Assembly (NCBI GenBank): GCA_017883045.1
Contig: JADGOJ010000010.1
Coordinates: forward strand, 1 to 41,474
Direction: 5' to 3'
DNA from: Acidimicrobiales bacterium
GTDB lineage: Bacteria > Actinomycetota > Acidimicrobiia > Acidimicrobiales > RAAP-2
DNA length: 41,474 nt
A program made the position numbers and the translations under genes. Numbering within the stretch: the first letter of the stretch is position 1; every line of letters starts with the position of its first letter. Under the pieces are notes generated by a model. The model saw only the letters and a list, made by a program, of their open reading frames with translations. It did not search any database and was not told the DNA's origin. Positions 8,978 to 17,464 of the stretch are shown here, one piece after another.

Positions 8978-9460
8978 ATGAGCGACAGCGATTCAAGCGC
9001 TCCGTCGGGGCAGGGCGACACCGCGCAGGTGACCACCGAGCTCGACTCCGAAGAGGCGGGCCTCGTCGTCACGTACGACGGCCTGTCATGGCGCGTCAAG
9101 CTCATGGCGCTCGCCGTGGTCGTGATCGCCATCGCCGTCGTGCTCGGTGTCTGGCACAACTTCTACTTCCACTGGTTCGAGGTCCACAGCGGCACCGTGA
9201 ACGAGTCCGGGCCGTACTACGGCTTCTGGAGCGGCTTCGGATCCGACTTGGGCGAGGCCACGATCTTCGTCGGGATCGTCGCCACGTGGCGCCACCACAA
9301 CTGTCACGTGCGCGGATGCGCGAGGATCGGCCGCCCCGTGCCGGGCACCCCCTACCTCGCGTGCCCGAGGCATCACCCCGAACACCAGGGCTACAAGCGC
9401 GCCGTGGCGCTCGAGGAGATCCACGGCGCGCACCAGAAGGCCACGCAGGGTCCCCAATAG
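8978..9460 (+). CDS. Small membrane protein with Cys/His cluster
   Basis: A 160-residue protein of unknown function. A polar N-terminus (1-35) precedes a membrane helix (about 41-58), a short loop with VHSGTVNESGPYYGF, and a second hydrophobic segment (about 82-103). The cytosolic-looking tail holds C109, H110, C114, C129, H132, H133 and H136 in the pattern HHNCHVRGC...CPRHHPEH, which resembles a zinc site. Similar HxC tails occur in uncharacterised actinobacterial and actinophage proteins, from memory. ATG 8978 is preceded by GAGGGAG (8968-8974). It is divergent from the propeller gene and convergent with mdh. Confidence 0.75.
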   Translation: MSDSDSSAPSGQGDTAQVTTELDSEEAGLVVTYDGLSWRVKLMALAVVVIAIAVVLGVWHNFYFHWFEVHSGTVNESGPYYGFWSGFGSDLGEATIFVGIVATWRHHNCHVRGCARIGRPVPGTPYLACPRHHPEHQGYKRAVALEEIHGAHQKATQGPQ

Positions 9461-9466
9461 CCGCTC

Positions 9467-9489
9467 GCCCGCTCGATTCGCAGGCGGGC
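9467..9489. terminator. Possible bidirectional hairpin
   Basis: GCCCGC (9467-9472) pairs with GCGGGC (9484-9489) across an 11-base loop, between two convergent genes. There is no clear T-run on either side, so the terminator role rests on position. Confidence 0.35.
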
Positions 9490-9501
9490 CAACCCGGGTA
9501 G

Positions 9502-10491
9502 CTAGATCAGGCCGAGGGCCCGGACCTCGTCACGCTCGGAGATCAGCTCGTCGGTCGTGACCTTGATGCGCTCTTTGGCGAAGTCGTCCATGGCGAAACC
9601 CTCCTTCACCTTCCACGAGCCCTTGCCGTCGGAGGTGATGGGGAATCCGAAGGTCAGGCCCTCGGGGACGCCGTACTCGCCATGACTGGTGACCCCGATG
9701 GAGGCGCAGTCGTTGGCGTCGGTGGGGTTCACGAGGCTCACCACCGTGTCGATGGCGGCGTTCGCCGCCGAGGCGGCCGAACTGGCGCCACGCGCCTCGA
9801 TGATCGCCGCACCGCGCTTCTGCACCGTCGCGATGAAGTCGCCCTGCAGCCAGTCGCGTGCGCTGATGACGTCGAGCGTCGGCTTGCCGGCGATGGTGGC
9901 GTTGGCGAAGTCCGGGAACTGGGTCGCCGAGTGGTTGCCCCAGATGGCGAGGTTGCGCACGTCCTTCACGGGCACACCCGCCTTCTTGGCGAGTTGGGTC
10001 TCCGCGCGGTTCTGGTCGAGTCGGGTCATGGCGAACCAGCGGTCGCCCGACACCTCGGACGCGTTCGAGCGGGCGATCAGGCAGTTCGTGTTGCACGGGT
10101 TGCCGACCACGAGCACGCGCACGTCACTCGCGGCGTTGGCGGCGATCGCCCGGCCCTGGGGTTTGAAGATGCCGCCGTTCACGTTCAACAGGTCGCCGCG
10201 CTCCATGCCGGCCTTGCGCGGGATCGACCCCACGAGCAGCGCCCAATTGGTGCCGTTGAAGGCGTGGTGCAGGTCACTCGTCGCCTCGATGCCCGCGAGC
10301 AGCGGGAAGGCGCAGTCGTCGAGCTCCATGACGACCCCCTCGAGGGCCTTCATCGCGGGCTCGATCTCGAGCAGTCGCAGGACGACGCGGGTCTCGGGCC
10401 CGAGCAACTGGCCCGACGCGATGCGGAACAGCAACTGGTAGCCGATCTGGCCGGCGGCGCCGGTCACGGTGACGTGGACTGGGGTGGTCAT
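9502..10491 (-). CDS. mdh: Malate dehydrogenase
   Basis: NAD-dependent malate dehydrogenase (329 aa) of the cytosolic-type family that carries [18 protein letters not shown] at the N-terminus. Further motifs are [15 protein letters not shown] (mobile loop with substrate Arg), [25 protein letters not shown] (catalytic Asp/Arg region) and [12 protein letters not shown], which contains the catalytic His. It interconverts malate and oxaloacetate in the TCA cycle. The start has AAGGAGT a few bases upstream. It lies 20 bp after the shortened isocitrate dehydrogenase gene on the same strand, so it probably shares that gene's promoter. Confidence 0.97.
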   Translation of the reverse strand: MTTPVHVTVTGAAGQIGYQLLFRIASGQLLGPETRVVLRLLEIEPAMKALEGVVMELDDCAFPLLAGIEATSDLHHAFNGTNWALLVGSIPRKAGMERGDLLNVNGGIFKPQGRAIAANAASDVRVLVVGNPCNTNCLIARSNASEVSGDRWFAMTRLDQNRAETQLAKKAGVPVKDVRNLAIWGNHSATQFPDFANATIAGKPTLDVISARDWLQGDFIATVQKRGAAIIEARGASSAASAANAAIDTVVSLVNPTDANDCASIGVTSHGEYGVPEGLTFGFPITSDGKGSWKVKEGFAMDDFAKERIKVTTDELISERDEVRALGLI

Positions 10492-10511
10492 GGTACTCCT
10501 TCGATTATGGG

Positions 10512-11054
10512 TTAGAGACGGTCGACGATCACCGAGCCGAATTCAGAGCACTTCACTTCGGTGGCGCGCTCCATCTGGCGCGCGAAGCCGTAGATGACGA
10601 TCTCGTCGGTGGCGGTTGCTTCGAGGGCGCGAATGACGTCGTCGGCCCCGTCGGTCCCGTCGAGGTGTTCGAACCTCCAGTCCCCCGACAACAGCTCCGA
10701 ACCGGGGTTCACCTTGTCCTGGCCCGCGCACCTGGGCGCGGTGCCGTGGGCGGCTTCGAAGATGCCGTGGCCGGTCGAGCAGCCCGACTCCATGAAGGCA
10801 CCTTCGGTGCACTTCTCGACGCTGCCCTTGTGCACGAGCAGCACCGACTCTCGCTCGTGCTTGAGCGCTTTCTGGCCGCCCAGCACTTCCTTCCGATCGA
10901 TCTTCTTGCCGTGCTTCGTCGCCACCGCGTCGAGCGCGAATCTTGAAGCCGGCCAAATCTCGACGCCGATGCCATCGCCTTCGATGAAGGGGATGATCGG
11001 TGTGTCCGTGACCTCCAGCCCACCAGCGGTGTTCATCGTGATCGTGTCAGCCAT
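10512..11054 (-). CDS. Internally deleted isocitrate dehydrogenase, probably non-catalytic
   Basis: An open frame of 180 codons that aligns, in order, with three separate parts of a NADP-isocitrate dehydrogenase (about 416 aa in E. coli). Residues 8-63 match the N-terminus ([13 protein letters not shown]), 65-91 match the segment around the catalytic Lys ([18 protein letters not shown]76 corresponding to E. coli K230), and 97-180 match the C-terminus ([20 protein letters not shown] to [11 protein letters not shown]). About 145 and 87 residues are missing between them, which accounts for the size difference. Lost are the substrate Ser/Arg cluster, catalytic Tyr160 and the metal Asp residues. 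ATG 11054 has TAGGA upstream; an in-frame ATG at 11099 is less likely. A decaying gene or assembly deletion are both possible. Confidence 0.8.
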   Translation of the reverse strand: MADTITMNTAGGLEVTDTPIIPFIEGDGIGVEIWPASRFALDAVATKHGKKIDRKEVLGGQKALKHERESVLLVHKGSVEKCTEGAFMESGCSTGHGIFEAAHGTAPRCAGQDKVNPGSELLSGDWRFEHLDGTDGADDVIRALEATATDEIVIYGFARQMERATEVKCSEFGSVIVDRL

Positions 11055-11124
11055 CACGGTTATCCTACGACGAATCTCAGGGTCGCTTTCAGAGTCCAAT
11101 GGCCCTAGGGGAGCTCACGAGCTC

Positions 11125-11976
11125 CTAGCCGAACAACGCTTCGTGGATCTCGCGTGTCGCGGTCGAACGGTTCAGGGTGTAGAAGTGCAGCCCCGGAGCG
11201 TTCGCGTCGAGCAGCTCGGCGCAGAGCTCGATGGCGGCCGCGATGCCTTCGGCGCGCACGGAGCCCGGACCGCCGCGGGCGTGAGCCGCCTCGAGACGCT
11301 CCACCAACGACAACGGCACGCTCGCGCCCATCTCGGCCATGCGCTCGATGCCGCCGAGGGTCGTCACGGGCATGATGCCCGGCACCACCGGCTTGGTGAC
11401 GCCGCGCTCGGCAAGGTCCTCGACCAGGCGGGTCCACTCGTGGGCCTGGAAGAAGAACTGGGTGACGGCGAAGTCGGCCGCCTCGAGCTTCTTGGCCAGG
11501 TGGAAGCGGTCCGAGCCGAGGTCGGGTGAAAGGGGGTGGCCCTGGGGATGGGCGGCGACGCCGATCGAGAAGTCCGCGACCTCGCGGGCGAGCTCGACGA
11601 GGTCGATCGCGTGGGCGAACTCCGAGGCCGCCAGGTCGAGGTCGTCGGGGATGTCGCCGCCGAGGGCCATGACGTTCTGGACGCCCGAGTCCCAGTAGTT
11701 CTTCAACACGTCGCGGATCTCCGAACGAGTGTGGCCCACGCAGATCAGGTGGGCCATCGCCGTGATGCGCCCGCCGCGCTGGATCCTCGTCACGAGGTCG
11801 TAGGTTCGCTGGCGCGACTCGCGCCCGCCGCGGTAGGTCACCGACACGAACGACGGATCGAGCTGCTCGAGTTCGGCGAGGGTCGCCTCGAGCACCGCGC
11901 TCTCCTCGTCGGACCTGGGCGGGAAGAACTCGAATGACCTCGTGGTGCCGGCGGCCAGCAGCTCGTGGACGCGCAC
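11125..11976 (-). CDS. metF: Methylenetetrahydrofolate reductase
   Basis: A TIM-barrel flavoenzyme (283 aa) reducing 5,10-methylene-THF to 5-methyl-THF for methionine synthesis. It starts with the family motif SFEFFPPRSDEE, whose Glu is the proposed catalytic acid in MetF. Other hallmarks are FVSVTYRGG, ALGGDIP (FAD region), VAAHPQGHP and FAVTQFFFQ with PGIMPVT. Length is normal for the bacterial enzyme without the eukaryotic regulatory domain. It is the last gene of the purine/folate run, four bases after the cupin stop, and is followed by 70 bp before the isocitrate dehydrogenase remnant. Confidence 0.96.
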   Translation of the reverse strand: MRVHELLAAGTTRSFEFFPPRSDEESAVLEATLAELEQLDPSFVSVTYRGGRESRQRTYDLVTRIQRGGRITAMAHLICVGHTRSEIRDVLKNYWDSGVQNVMALGGDIPDDLDLAASEFAHAIDLVELAREVADFSIGVAAHPQGHPLSPDLGSDRFHLAKKLEAADFAVTQFFFQAHEWTRLVEDLAERGVTKPVVPGIMPVTTLGGIERMAEMGASVPLSLVERLEAAHARGGPGSVRAEGIAAAIELCAELLDANAPGLHFYTLNRSTATREIHEALFG

Positions 11977-11980
11977 GAGA

Positions 11981-12355
11981 CTAGTTCACTCGGCCAAAGT
12001 CGTCTTCGAGACGCACGATGTCGTCCTCGCCGAAATAGGTGCCGTGCTGGACCTCGATGAAGACAACGGGCGACGTGCCGCGGTTCTCGCAGCGGTGGGC
12101 CTGGCCGAGGCCGACGTCGAGGCTATCGCCCGGGCCCATCTCGCGCTCCACGCCGTCGAGCACCACGGTCGCGTGTCCGCTCACGAAGAACCAGTGCTCG
12201 GCGCGCTTGGCGTGGCGCTGGTAGCTGAGCCGCTTGCCGGGCGCCACCACGATGCGCTTGACCTTGTGGTCGAACAGCTCGTCGTCGAGCACCGTGAAGT
12301 TCCCCCACGGCCGTTCGTCGAACTCGCGACCCTTGTCATCTGTAGTTGTCGTCAT
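11981..12355 (-). CDS. Stand-alone cupin (type II phosphomannose isomerase C-terminal type)
   Basis: A single-domain cupin of 124 aa. The opening RPWGNFTVLD and the motif RHAKRAEHWFFVSGHATV match the C-terminal isomerase half of ManC/AlgA-type bifunctional enzymes; GLGQAHRCEN is the second cupin motif. The His residues could bind a metal. It has no nucleotidyltransferase half, so it may act alone as a sugar-phosphate isomerase or bind another small molecule; the substrate is unknown. ATG 12355 overlaps the folD stop by four bases (ATGA), placing it firmly in the folate/purine operon between folD and metF. Confidence 0.8.
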   Translation of the reverse strand: MTTTTDDKGREFDERPWGNFTVLDDELFDHKVKRIVVAPGKRLSYQRHAKRAEHWFFVSGHATVVLDGVEREMGPGDSLDVGLGQAHRCENRGTSPVVFIEVQHGTYFGEDDIVRLEDDFGRVN

Positions 12356-13206
12356 CGCACCTTCTCCGCGGCCAGAACAGCGTTGCGTAACAGCATGGCA
12401 CGAGTCATCGGCCCGACGCCACCGATCCGCGGGGTGATCCACCCCGCGACGTCGGCCACGTCGTCGGCCACGTCGCTCATCAGCCTCTTGCCCGACCAGC
12501 TCGTGCCCGCGCCCACGACCGCCGCGCCGGGCTTGATCATGTCGGCCGTGACGAGTCCCGCCACTCCCGCCGCCGCCACGACGACGTCAGCCTGGCGGAC
12601 CAGGACCGCCATGTCGTCGACGCCGGTGTGCACGACGGTCACCGCCGCGTTGCACCCGGGACGACGCATCGCCATCAGCAGGGCCAGCGGGCGACCGATG
12701 GTGAGTCCGCGCCCGATGATCACCACGTGCTTGCCCTCCACGGGCACGTGGTTCGCCGCGAGCAGCTCGACGATCCCGGCCGGGGTGCAGGGCAGCGGCC
12801 CGGGGGCGCCCATCACGAGGCGGCCCAGGTTGGTCGGATGCAGCCCGTCGACGTCCTTCGCGGGATCGACGCGCAAGAGCACCTGCTCTTCGTTGATCCC
12901 GCTGGGCATCGGCAACTGGACGAGGATCGAGTGGACGGCGGGATCGGCGTTGAAGCGGTCGATGACCGCCTCGACGTCGGACTGGCTGGCGTTCGCCGCC
13001 AGGTGCTCGTGGAACGAGCGGATGCCGACCTCCTCGCAGTCGGCGTGCTTCATCGCGACGTACTTCGCGCTCGGCCCGTCGTCGCCGACCAGCACCGTGC
13101 CGAGACCGACCGGGCGACCGGCCGCGCTCAGACGCGCGGCGCGGTCCGCGAGCTCCATCTTGATGCGTCCGGCGAGTCGCTCGCCATCGAGTAGTTGGGC
13201 TGTCAT
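12352..13206 (-). CDS. folD: Methylenetetrahydrofolate dehydrogenase/cyclohydrolase
   Basis: Bifunctional cytosolic enzyme (284 aa) converting 5,10-methylene-THF through methenyl-THF to 10-formyl-THF. Visible motifs are SAKYVAMKHADCEEVGI with the catalytic Lys, ILVQLPMPSGI, KDVDGLHPTNLGRL, PCTPAGIVELL and the Rossmann segment VIIGRGLTIGRPLALLM; GGVGPMTRAMLL closes the protein. ATG 13206 is chosen because AGGAG lies a few bases upstream and it starts at the usual MTAQLLDG; a longer frame reaches 13236. Its product feeds PurN and PurH, encoded just upstream in the same run. Confidence 0.96.
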   Translation of the reverse strand: MTAQLLDGERLAGRIKMELADRAARLSAAGRPVGLGTVLVGDDGPSAKYVAMKHADCEEVGIRSFHEHLAANASQSDVEAVIDRFNADPAVHSILVQLPMPSGINEEQVLLRVDPAKDVDGLHPTNLGRLVMGAPGPLPCTPAGIVELLAANHVPVEGKHVVIIGRGLTIGRPLALLMAMRRPGCNAAVTVVHTGVDDMAVLVRQADVVVAAAGVAGLVTADMIKPGAAVVGAGTSWSGKRLMSDVADDVADVAGWITPRIGGVGPMTRAMLLRNAVLAAEKVR

Positions 13207-13213
13207 GTGTCTC

Positions 13214-14755
13214 CTAGTGACGGAAGTGGCGCTCACCGGTGAGCATCATCACGATTCCAGCGGCGTCGGCGGCGTCGATCACTTCCTGGTCGCGCACCGA
13301 TCCCCCGGGCTGCACGACGGCCGTGACGCCGCAACTCGTGAGCGACTCGAGGCCGTCGGCGAACGGGAAGAAGGCGTCCGACGCCGCCGCGCCGCCCTGG
13401 GCGGACGCACCGGCCTTGGTCGTGGCGATGCCCGCCGCGACGACCCGCGACTGCTGGCCGGCGCCGATGCCGACCGCCACGCCGTCGCGCGCGATCACGA
13501 TCGCGTTGGAGGTCGTGCGTGCACAGACGCGCCACGCGACCATCAGGTCCACGAGCTGCTGGGCCGTTGGCTGGGCCCGCGTCACGCAACGCCATTGCTC
13601 GACCGGGACCAGCAACTCGTCGGCGTTCTGCACCAGGGCGGTGTCGCCGAAGGTCCGCACCGACAACCCGAGCGGCTCGGGGGCCGGTGCACTCAGCAGG
13701 CGCGTCGCCTTGCGACGCGCCACCAACGTCGCGATCGCCTGGGGCTCGAACGACGACGCGATGATCACGTCGGCCTGGGGTCCGGCCGCGATGATACCCG
13801 CGAGCTCGTCGTCGATCCGGCCTCCAACGGCGATGATGCCCCCGAAGGCGCTCTGGGGATCGGCGGCGAGCGCCTTGGCGAAGGCGTCGGCCAGCGACGA
13901 GCCGAGCGCCGCGCCCGAGGCGTTGGCGTGCTTGATGATGGCGACCGCGCCCGACGCCGGTGCGTCGCCCTGAAGTTCGTGCACGAGCCGCCACGCCGCG
14001 TCGGCGTCGAAGAGGTTGAGATAGGAGAGGGCCGATCCGGCGTGCTGCGCCACGGCGTCCCACCAGGGCGTGGTGCCCATCGCGCGGTACCGGGCGCCGA
14101 TCTGGTGGGGGTTCTCGCCGTAACGCACGATCTCGGCACGCTCGAGGCTGAGGTGCAGCGTCGGAGGCACCACGGCGTCGACGCGTTCGGGCGCTGGCCC
14201 GATCGCTCCGCCGCTGTCGAGCCAGCGCACGATCTGCGCGTCGTAGGCGGCGGTGTGGGCGAAGGCGGCCCTGGCCAGCGCGTGGCGCGTGGCGTCCGAG
14301 AGGGTGCCCGACGTGGCGATCTCCTCGAGCACCCCTGCGTACTGGGTGGGGCTGGTCACGACCCCTACGTGCTGGTGGTTCTTCGCGGCGGCGCGCACCA
14401 TCGCGGGCCCGCCGATGTCGATGAGCTCGATCGACGGATCCGAGGAGAAGGGATAGAGGTTGCAGACCACGAGGTCGATGGGGGTGATGTCGTGTTCCAC
14501 GAGCGCGGCGAGGTGGTCGGGCTTGGTCCGGTCGGCGAGGATGCCGCCGTGGATGCGCGGGTGCAAGGTCTTCACCCGTCCGCCGAGCATCTCGGGGAAT
14601 CCCGTGACCTCGGCCACGTCGAGGTGCGCGACGCCGGCGTCGCGCAGGGCGCTCGCGGTGCCACCCGAGGCGACGAGTTCGACACCGTGGGCGGCGAGCC
14701 CGGTCGCGAGTTCGACGAGCCCGGTCTTGTCCCACACGCTCAATAGCGCCCTCAT
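13214..14755 (-). CDS. purH: Bifunctional AICAR transformylase/IMP cyclohydrolase
   Basis: Performs the last two steps of IMP synthesis (513 aa). The N-terminal IMP cyclohydrolase domain shows SVWDKTGLVELA, VASGGTASAL, EMLGGRVKTLHPRIHGG and CNLYPF. The C-terminal AICAR transformylase domain shows RYGENPHQ, IIKHANASGAA with the catalytic Lys-His pair, SAFGGIIAVGG, the Cys-containing WRVCARTTSNAI and the closing QPGGSVRDQEVIDAAD. Length and domain order are typical. The ATG overlaps the purN stop by one base (TGATG). It uses 10-formyl-THF from FolD, encoded immediately downstream. Confidence 0.97.
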   Translation of the reverse strand: MRALLSVWDKTGLVELATGLAAHGVELVASGGTASALRDAGVAHLDVAEVTGFPEMLGGRVKTLHPRIHGGILADRTKPDHLAALVEHDITPIDLVVCNLYPFSSDPSIELIDIGGPAMVRAAAKNHQHVGVVTSPTQYAGVLEEIATSGTLSDATRHALARAAFAHTAAYDAQIVRWLDSGGAIGPAPERVDAVVPPTLHLSLERAEIVRYGENPHQIGARYRAMGTTPWWDAVAQHAGSALSYLNLFDADAAWRLVHELQGDAPASGAVAIIKHANASGAALGSSLADAFAKALAADPQSAFGGIIAVGGRIDDELAGIIAAGPQADVIIASSFEPQAIATLVARRKATRLLSAPAPEPLGLSVRTFGDTALVQNADELLVPVEQWRCVTRAQPTAQQLVDLMVAWRVCARTTSNAIVIARDGVAVGIGAGQQSRVVAAGIATTKAGASAQGGAAASDAFFPFADGLESLTSCGVTAVVQPGGSVRDQEVIDAADAAGIVMMLTGERHFRH

Positions 14756-15375
14756 CAGTCTCCTTCCATCGTGCCGGCCACCGACACCGGTTCGAATCCC
14801 TCGGCGAGTGACGCCATCACCCTACCGACCACCATCGGGTAGAGCTCTCGCTCAACGCGCTTGATCCGCTCGTGCAGCGTACGCTCGTCGTCGTCCTCGG
14901 TCACCGCAACGCGGCGCTGGGCGAGGACCGGTCCGGCGTCGAGCTCTTCGGTGGCGATGTGCACCGTGCAGCCCGATTCCTTCACGCCAGCCTCGATCGC
15001 CTGGGCGACCGCGTGCCAGCCCTTGAAGTCGGGCAGGAGACTCGGATGGGTGTTGAGGACCCGGCCCGGGAAGGCGTCGTGGAAGTTCGCGCTCAGTACG
15101 GTGCCGAATCCGGCCATGGCGACGAGGTCGATCCGGCGCTCTTGGAGCTCACGGGTGAGCTCTTCGCTGTAGCCCCTGCGGTCAAAGGACGTGGCGAAGC
15201 CGCCGAAGGCGGCTCGATCGACCAGCAGGGCTTCGACACGGGCCGCGCTCGCCACCTCGAGCCCGCGACATGGCCGGTCCGCGGCGACCAGCGCCACGTC
15301 GAGGCCCGAGTCGAGCATCGCTTCGAGGATGGTGCCCGAGCCGGACACCAGTACGCAGAGTCGGACGTAAGGCAA
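14755..15375 (-). CDS. purN: Phosphoribosylglycinamide formyltransferase
   Basis: 10-formyl-THF-dependent GAR transformylase (206 aa), the third step of purine synthesis. It shows the N-terminal LCVLVSGSGTILEAML, the catalytic region NTHPSLLPDFKGWHAVAQ, and GCTVHIATEELDAGPVLAQ with the conserved His and Asp. The start appears to be TTG at 15375, four bases after the sucD stop, since shorter choices would cut the first beta strand; ribosome binding would then rely on sequence inside sucD. The gene is fused at the stop to purH by a one-base overlap. Confidence 0.94.
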   Translation of the reverse strand: MPYVRLCVLVSGSGTILEAMLDSGLDVALVAADRPCRGLEVASAARVEALLVDRAAFGGFATSFDRRGYSEELTRELQERRIDLVAMAGFGTVLSANFHDAFPGRVLNTHPSLLPDFKGWHAVAQAIEAGVKESGCTVHIATEELDAGPVLAQRRVAVTEDDDERTLHERIKRVERELYPMVVGRVMASLAEGFEPVSVAGTMEGD

Positions 15376-15379
15376 CGCG

Positions 15380-16264
15380 CTACAGCGCCTTGACTATCTC
15401 GCCCATTTTCTGGCCGGCTTCGGTGGGATTGAGACAGACGTGCACGCCCGCCTTCGCGAGGGCGTCCATCTTGGCCTGGGCCGTCCCCTTCGAGCCCGAG
15501 ATGATCGCGCCGGCGTGGCCCATCTTGCGTCCCGGGGGTGCGGTGACCCCGGCGATGTACGAGACAACCGGCTTGGTCATGTTCGCCTTGATCCACTCGG
15601 CGGCGCGCTCCTCCTCGGACCCGCCGATCTCGCCGATCATCATCACCGCCTTGGTCTCGGGGTCGGCCTCGAAGGCGGCGAGGCAGTCGATGAAGTTCGT
15701 GCCGGGCACGGGGTCGCCGCCGATGCCCACGCACGTGGTCTGACCAATGCCCTGTTGGCTCAGCTCGTAGAGCGCTTGGTACGTCAGGGTCCCCGAGCGT
15801 GACACGATGCCGACCGGTCCCCCGGCGAGGGCGATGTCGCCCGAGGTGATCCCGATGTTGCACTTGCCCGGGCTGATGATGCCCGGGCAGTTCGGGCCCA
15901 GGAGTCGCACGCCGGGAAAGTCCTCGACCAGCCGGTTGTAGATGACCGCCTCGTCCTGGGCCGGGATCCCCTCGGTGATGCAGACGATGAAGGTGATGCC
16001 GCCCTCGGCCGCCTCGAGGATCGCCGCGGCCGCGAACTTCGGCGGCACCGAGACGAACGACGCGGTCGCGCCCGTGGCCGCGACCGCCTCCTTCACCGTG
16101 TTGAAGACCGGGATGCCGTCGACGTCGGTGCCGCCCTTGCCCGGGGTCACGCCGCCGACGACCTTGGTGCCGTAGTCGCGATTGCGCAGTCCGTGGAAAC
16201 GGCCCTGGCCCCCGGTGAGGCCCTGGACAATGACCTTGGTGTTCTCGTCAACAAAAATGCTCAT
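15380..16264 (-). CDS. sucD: Succinyl-CoA synthetase alpha subunit
   Basis: Alpha subunit (294 aa) of the TCA enzyme that makes succinate and ATP or GTP from succinyl-CoA. The CoA-binding Rossmann domain opens with [14 protein letters not shown]. The middle motif is [18 protein letters not shown], and the phosphohistidine site is [13 protein letters not shown]. Length is normal. It starts nine bases after sucC and ends four bases before purN, so the TCA genes lead into the purine/folate operon. Confidence 0.97.
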   Translation of the reverse strand: MSIFVDENTKVIVQGLTGGQGRFHGLRNRDYGTKVVGGVTPGKGGTDVDGIPVFNTVKEAVAATGATASFVSVPPKFAAAAILEAAEGGITFIVCITEGIPAQDEAVIYNRLVEDFPGVRLLGPNCPGIISPGKCNIGITSGDIALAGGPVGIVSRSGTLTYQALYELSQQGIGQTTCVGIGGDPVPGTNFIDCLAAFEADPETKAVMMIGEIGGSEEERAAEWIKANMTKPVVSYIAGVTAPPGRKMGHAGAIISGSKGTAQAKMDALAKAGVHVCLNPTEAGQKMGEIVKAL

Positions 16265-16273
16265 GGTTCTTCC

Positions 16274-17416
16274 TTAGGCGTTCGCGAGGGTCACGGCCCG
16301 GCGGGCGGCTTCCAACATGGTCGGTTCGGTGATCAGTGAGTCGCTCAGGTGAGGAGCGAGGATCGCGCGGCCCTCGATCGCGTTGGTGCCGTCGAGGCGA
16401 AGCACGATGGGCGAGCTGATCGAGACTCGACCCAGCGCCTCGAGCACGCCCTGGGCGACCTCGTCGACCCTCGTGATGCCGCCGAAGATGTTCACGAAGA
16501 TCGCCTTCACCTTGGGGTCGGAGTTGATGACCTCGAGTGCGGCCGCCATGACGTCGGCGTTCGCCCCGCCGCCGATGTCGAGGAAGTTCGCCGCCGTGCC
16601 CCCGACCTGGTTGACCACGTCGAGCGTCGACATCGCGAGGCCGGCGCCGTTGGCGATGATGCCCACGGTGCCGTCGAGGCCGATGTAGTTGAGCCCCCTC
16701 TCCTTGGCCATCTTCTCGCGGGGGTCTTCGAACTCGTCAGCGCGGAACTCCTCCCATTCGGGGTGACGGAAGGAGGCGTTCTCGTCCAGGGTGACCTTGG
16801 CGTCGAGGGCGTGGACCTTGTGGTCGGGCGTCAGGATCAGCGGGTTGATCTCGGCCAGGTCGCAGTCGCCCTTCGTGTAGCAGTCGTAGAGGCACAGGAG
16901 CAGCTCGGCGGCCTGTTCGCGCGCCACCTCATCGAGTTCGGCCTCGTTGACCCAGCGTCGGGCCGTCTCGAGGTCCAAGCCGCGCACCGGATCGATCGAG
17001 AGGAACGCGATGGCGCCCGGGTTCTCCTCAGCCACGACCTCGATCTCGACGCCCCCCTGGGCGCTGAGCATGCCCAGGTGCACCTTGTTCAGCCGGTCGA
17101 GGGTGAACGAGGCGTAGTACTCCTTGGCGATGTCGCTCGAGCGCTCGATCCACAAACGTCGCACGACGTGGCCCTTGATGTCGAGCCCGAGGATGTTGCC
17201 CGCGTGCAAGCGCACCTCGTCGACGTTCGCGGCGAGCTTCACCCCACCGGCCTTGCCGCGTCCGCCCACCTTCACCTGGGCCTTCACCACGACCGGGTAG
17301 CCGACCCGCTCGGCCACCGCCACGGCCTCGTCCACCGTGTCGGCGATGTCGCCCGGTGACACGGCGATGCCGAAGCGTGCGAAGTACTGCTTGCCCTGAT
17401 ACTCAAAGAGATCCAT
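16274..17416 (-). CDS. sucC: Succinyl-CoA synthetase beta subunit
   Basis: Beta subunit (380 aa) with an N-terminal ATP-grasp domain starting MDLFEYQGKQYFARFGI and the motif VVKAQVKVGGRGKAGGVK. The C-terminal flavodoxin-like half has GIIANGAGLAMSTLD, NFLDIGGGA and FVNIFGGITRVDEVAQG. It pairs with SucD. It is 48 bp downstream of the B12-binding mutase subunit on the same strand, which supplies succinyl-CoA in the propionate route. The ribosome site ahead of ATG 17416 is weak (AGAAGTAG). Confidence 0.97.
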   Translation of the reverse strand: MDLFEYQGKQYFARFGIAVSPGDIADTVDEAVAVAERVGYPVVVKAQVKVGGRGKAGGVKLAANVDEVRLHAGNILGLDIKGHVVRRLWIERSSDIAKEYYASFTLDRLNKVHLGMLSAQGGVEIEVVAEENPGAIAFLSIDPVRGLDLETARRWVNEAELDEVAREQAAELLLCLYDCYTKGDCDLAEINPLILTPDHKVHALDAKVTLDENASFRHPEWEEFRADEFEDPREKMAKERGLNYIGLDGTVGIIANGAGLAMSTLDVVNQVGGTAANFLDIGGGANADVMAAALEVINSDPKVKAIFVNIFGGITRVDEVAQGVLEALGRVSISSPIVLRLDGTNAIEGRAILAPHLSDSLITEPTMLEAARRAVTLANA

Positions 17417-17464
17417 CTACTTCTACTTTCATCTGGTCGATTGTCGGTCGACAACCGGTGCGAA

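Noticed and set aside
11942..14746. Plus-strand frame of 934 codons opposite the cupin, folD and purH
   Set aside because: It spans three clear genes on the other strand and its translation is low-complexity with no domain.
17427..17445. TTGTCG/CGACAA inverted repeat ahead of sucC
   Set aside because: A six-base stem with a two-base loop is too weak to call a terminator or operator.
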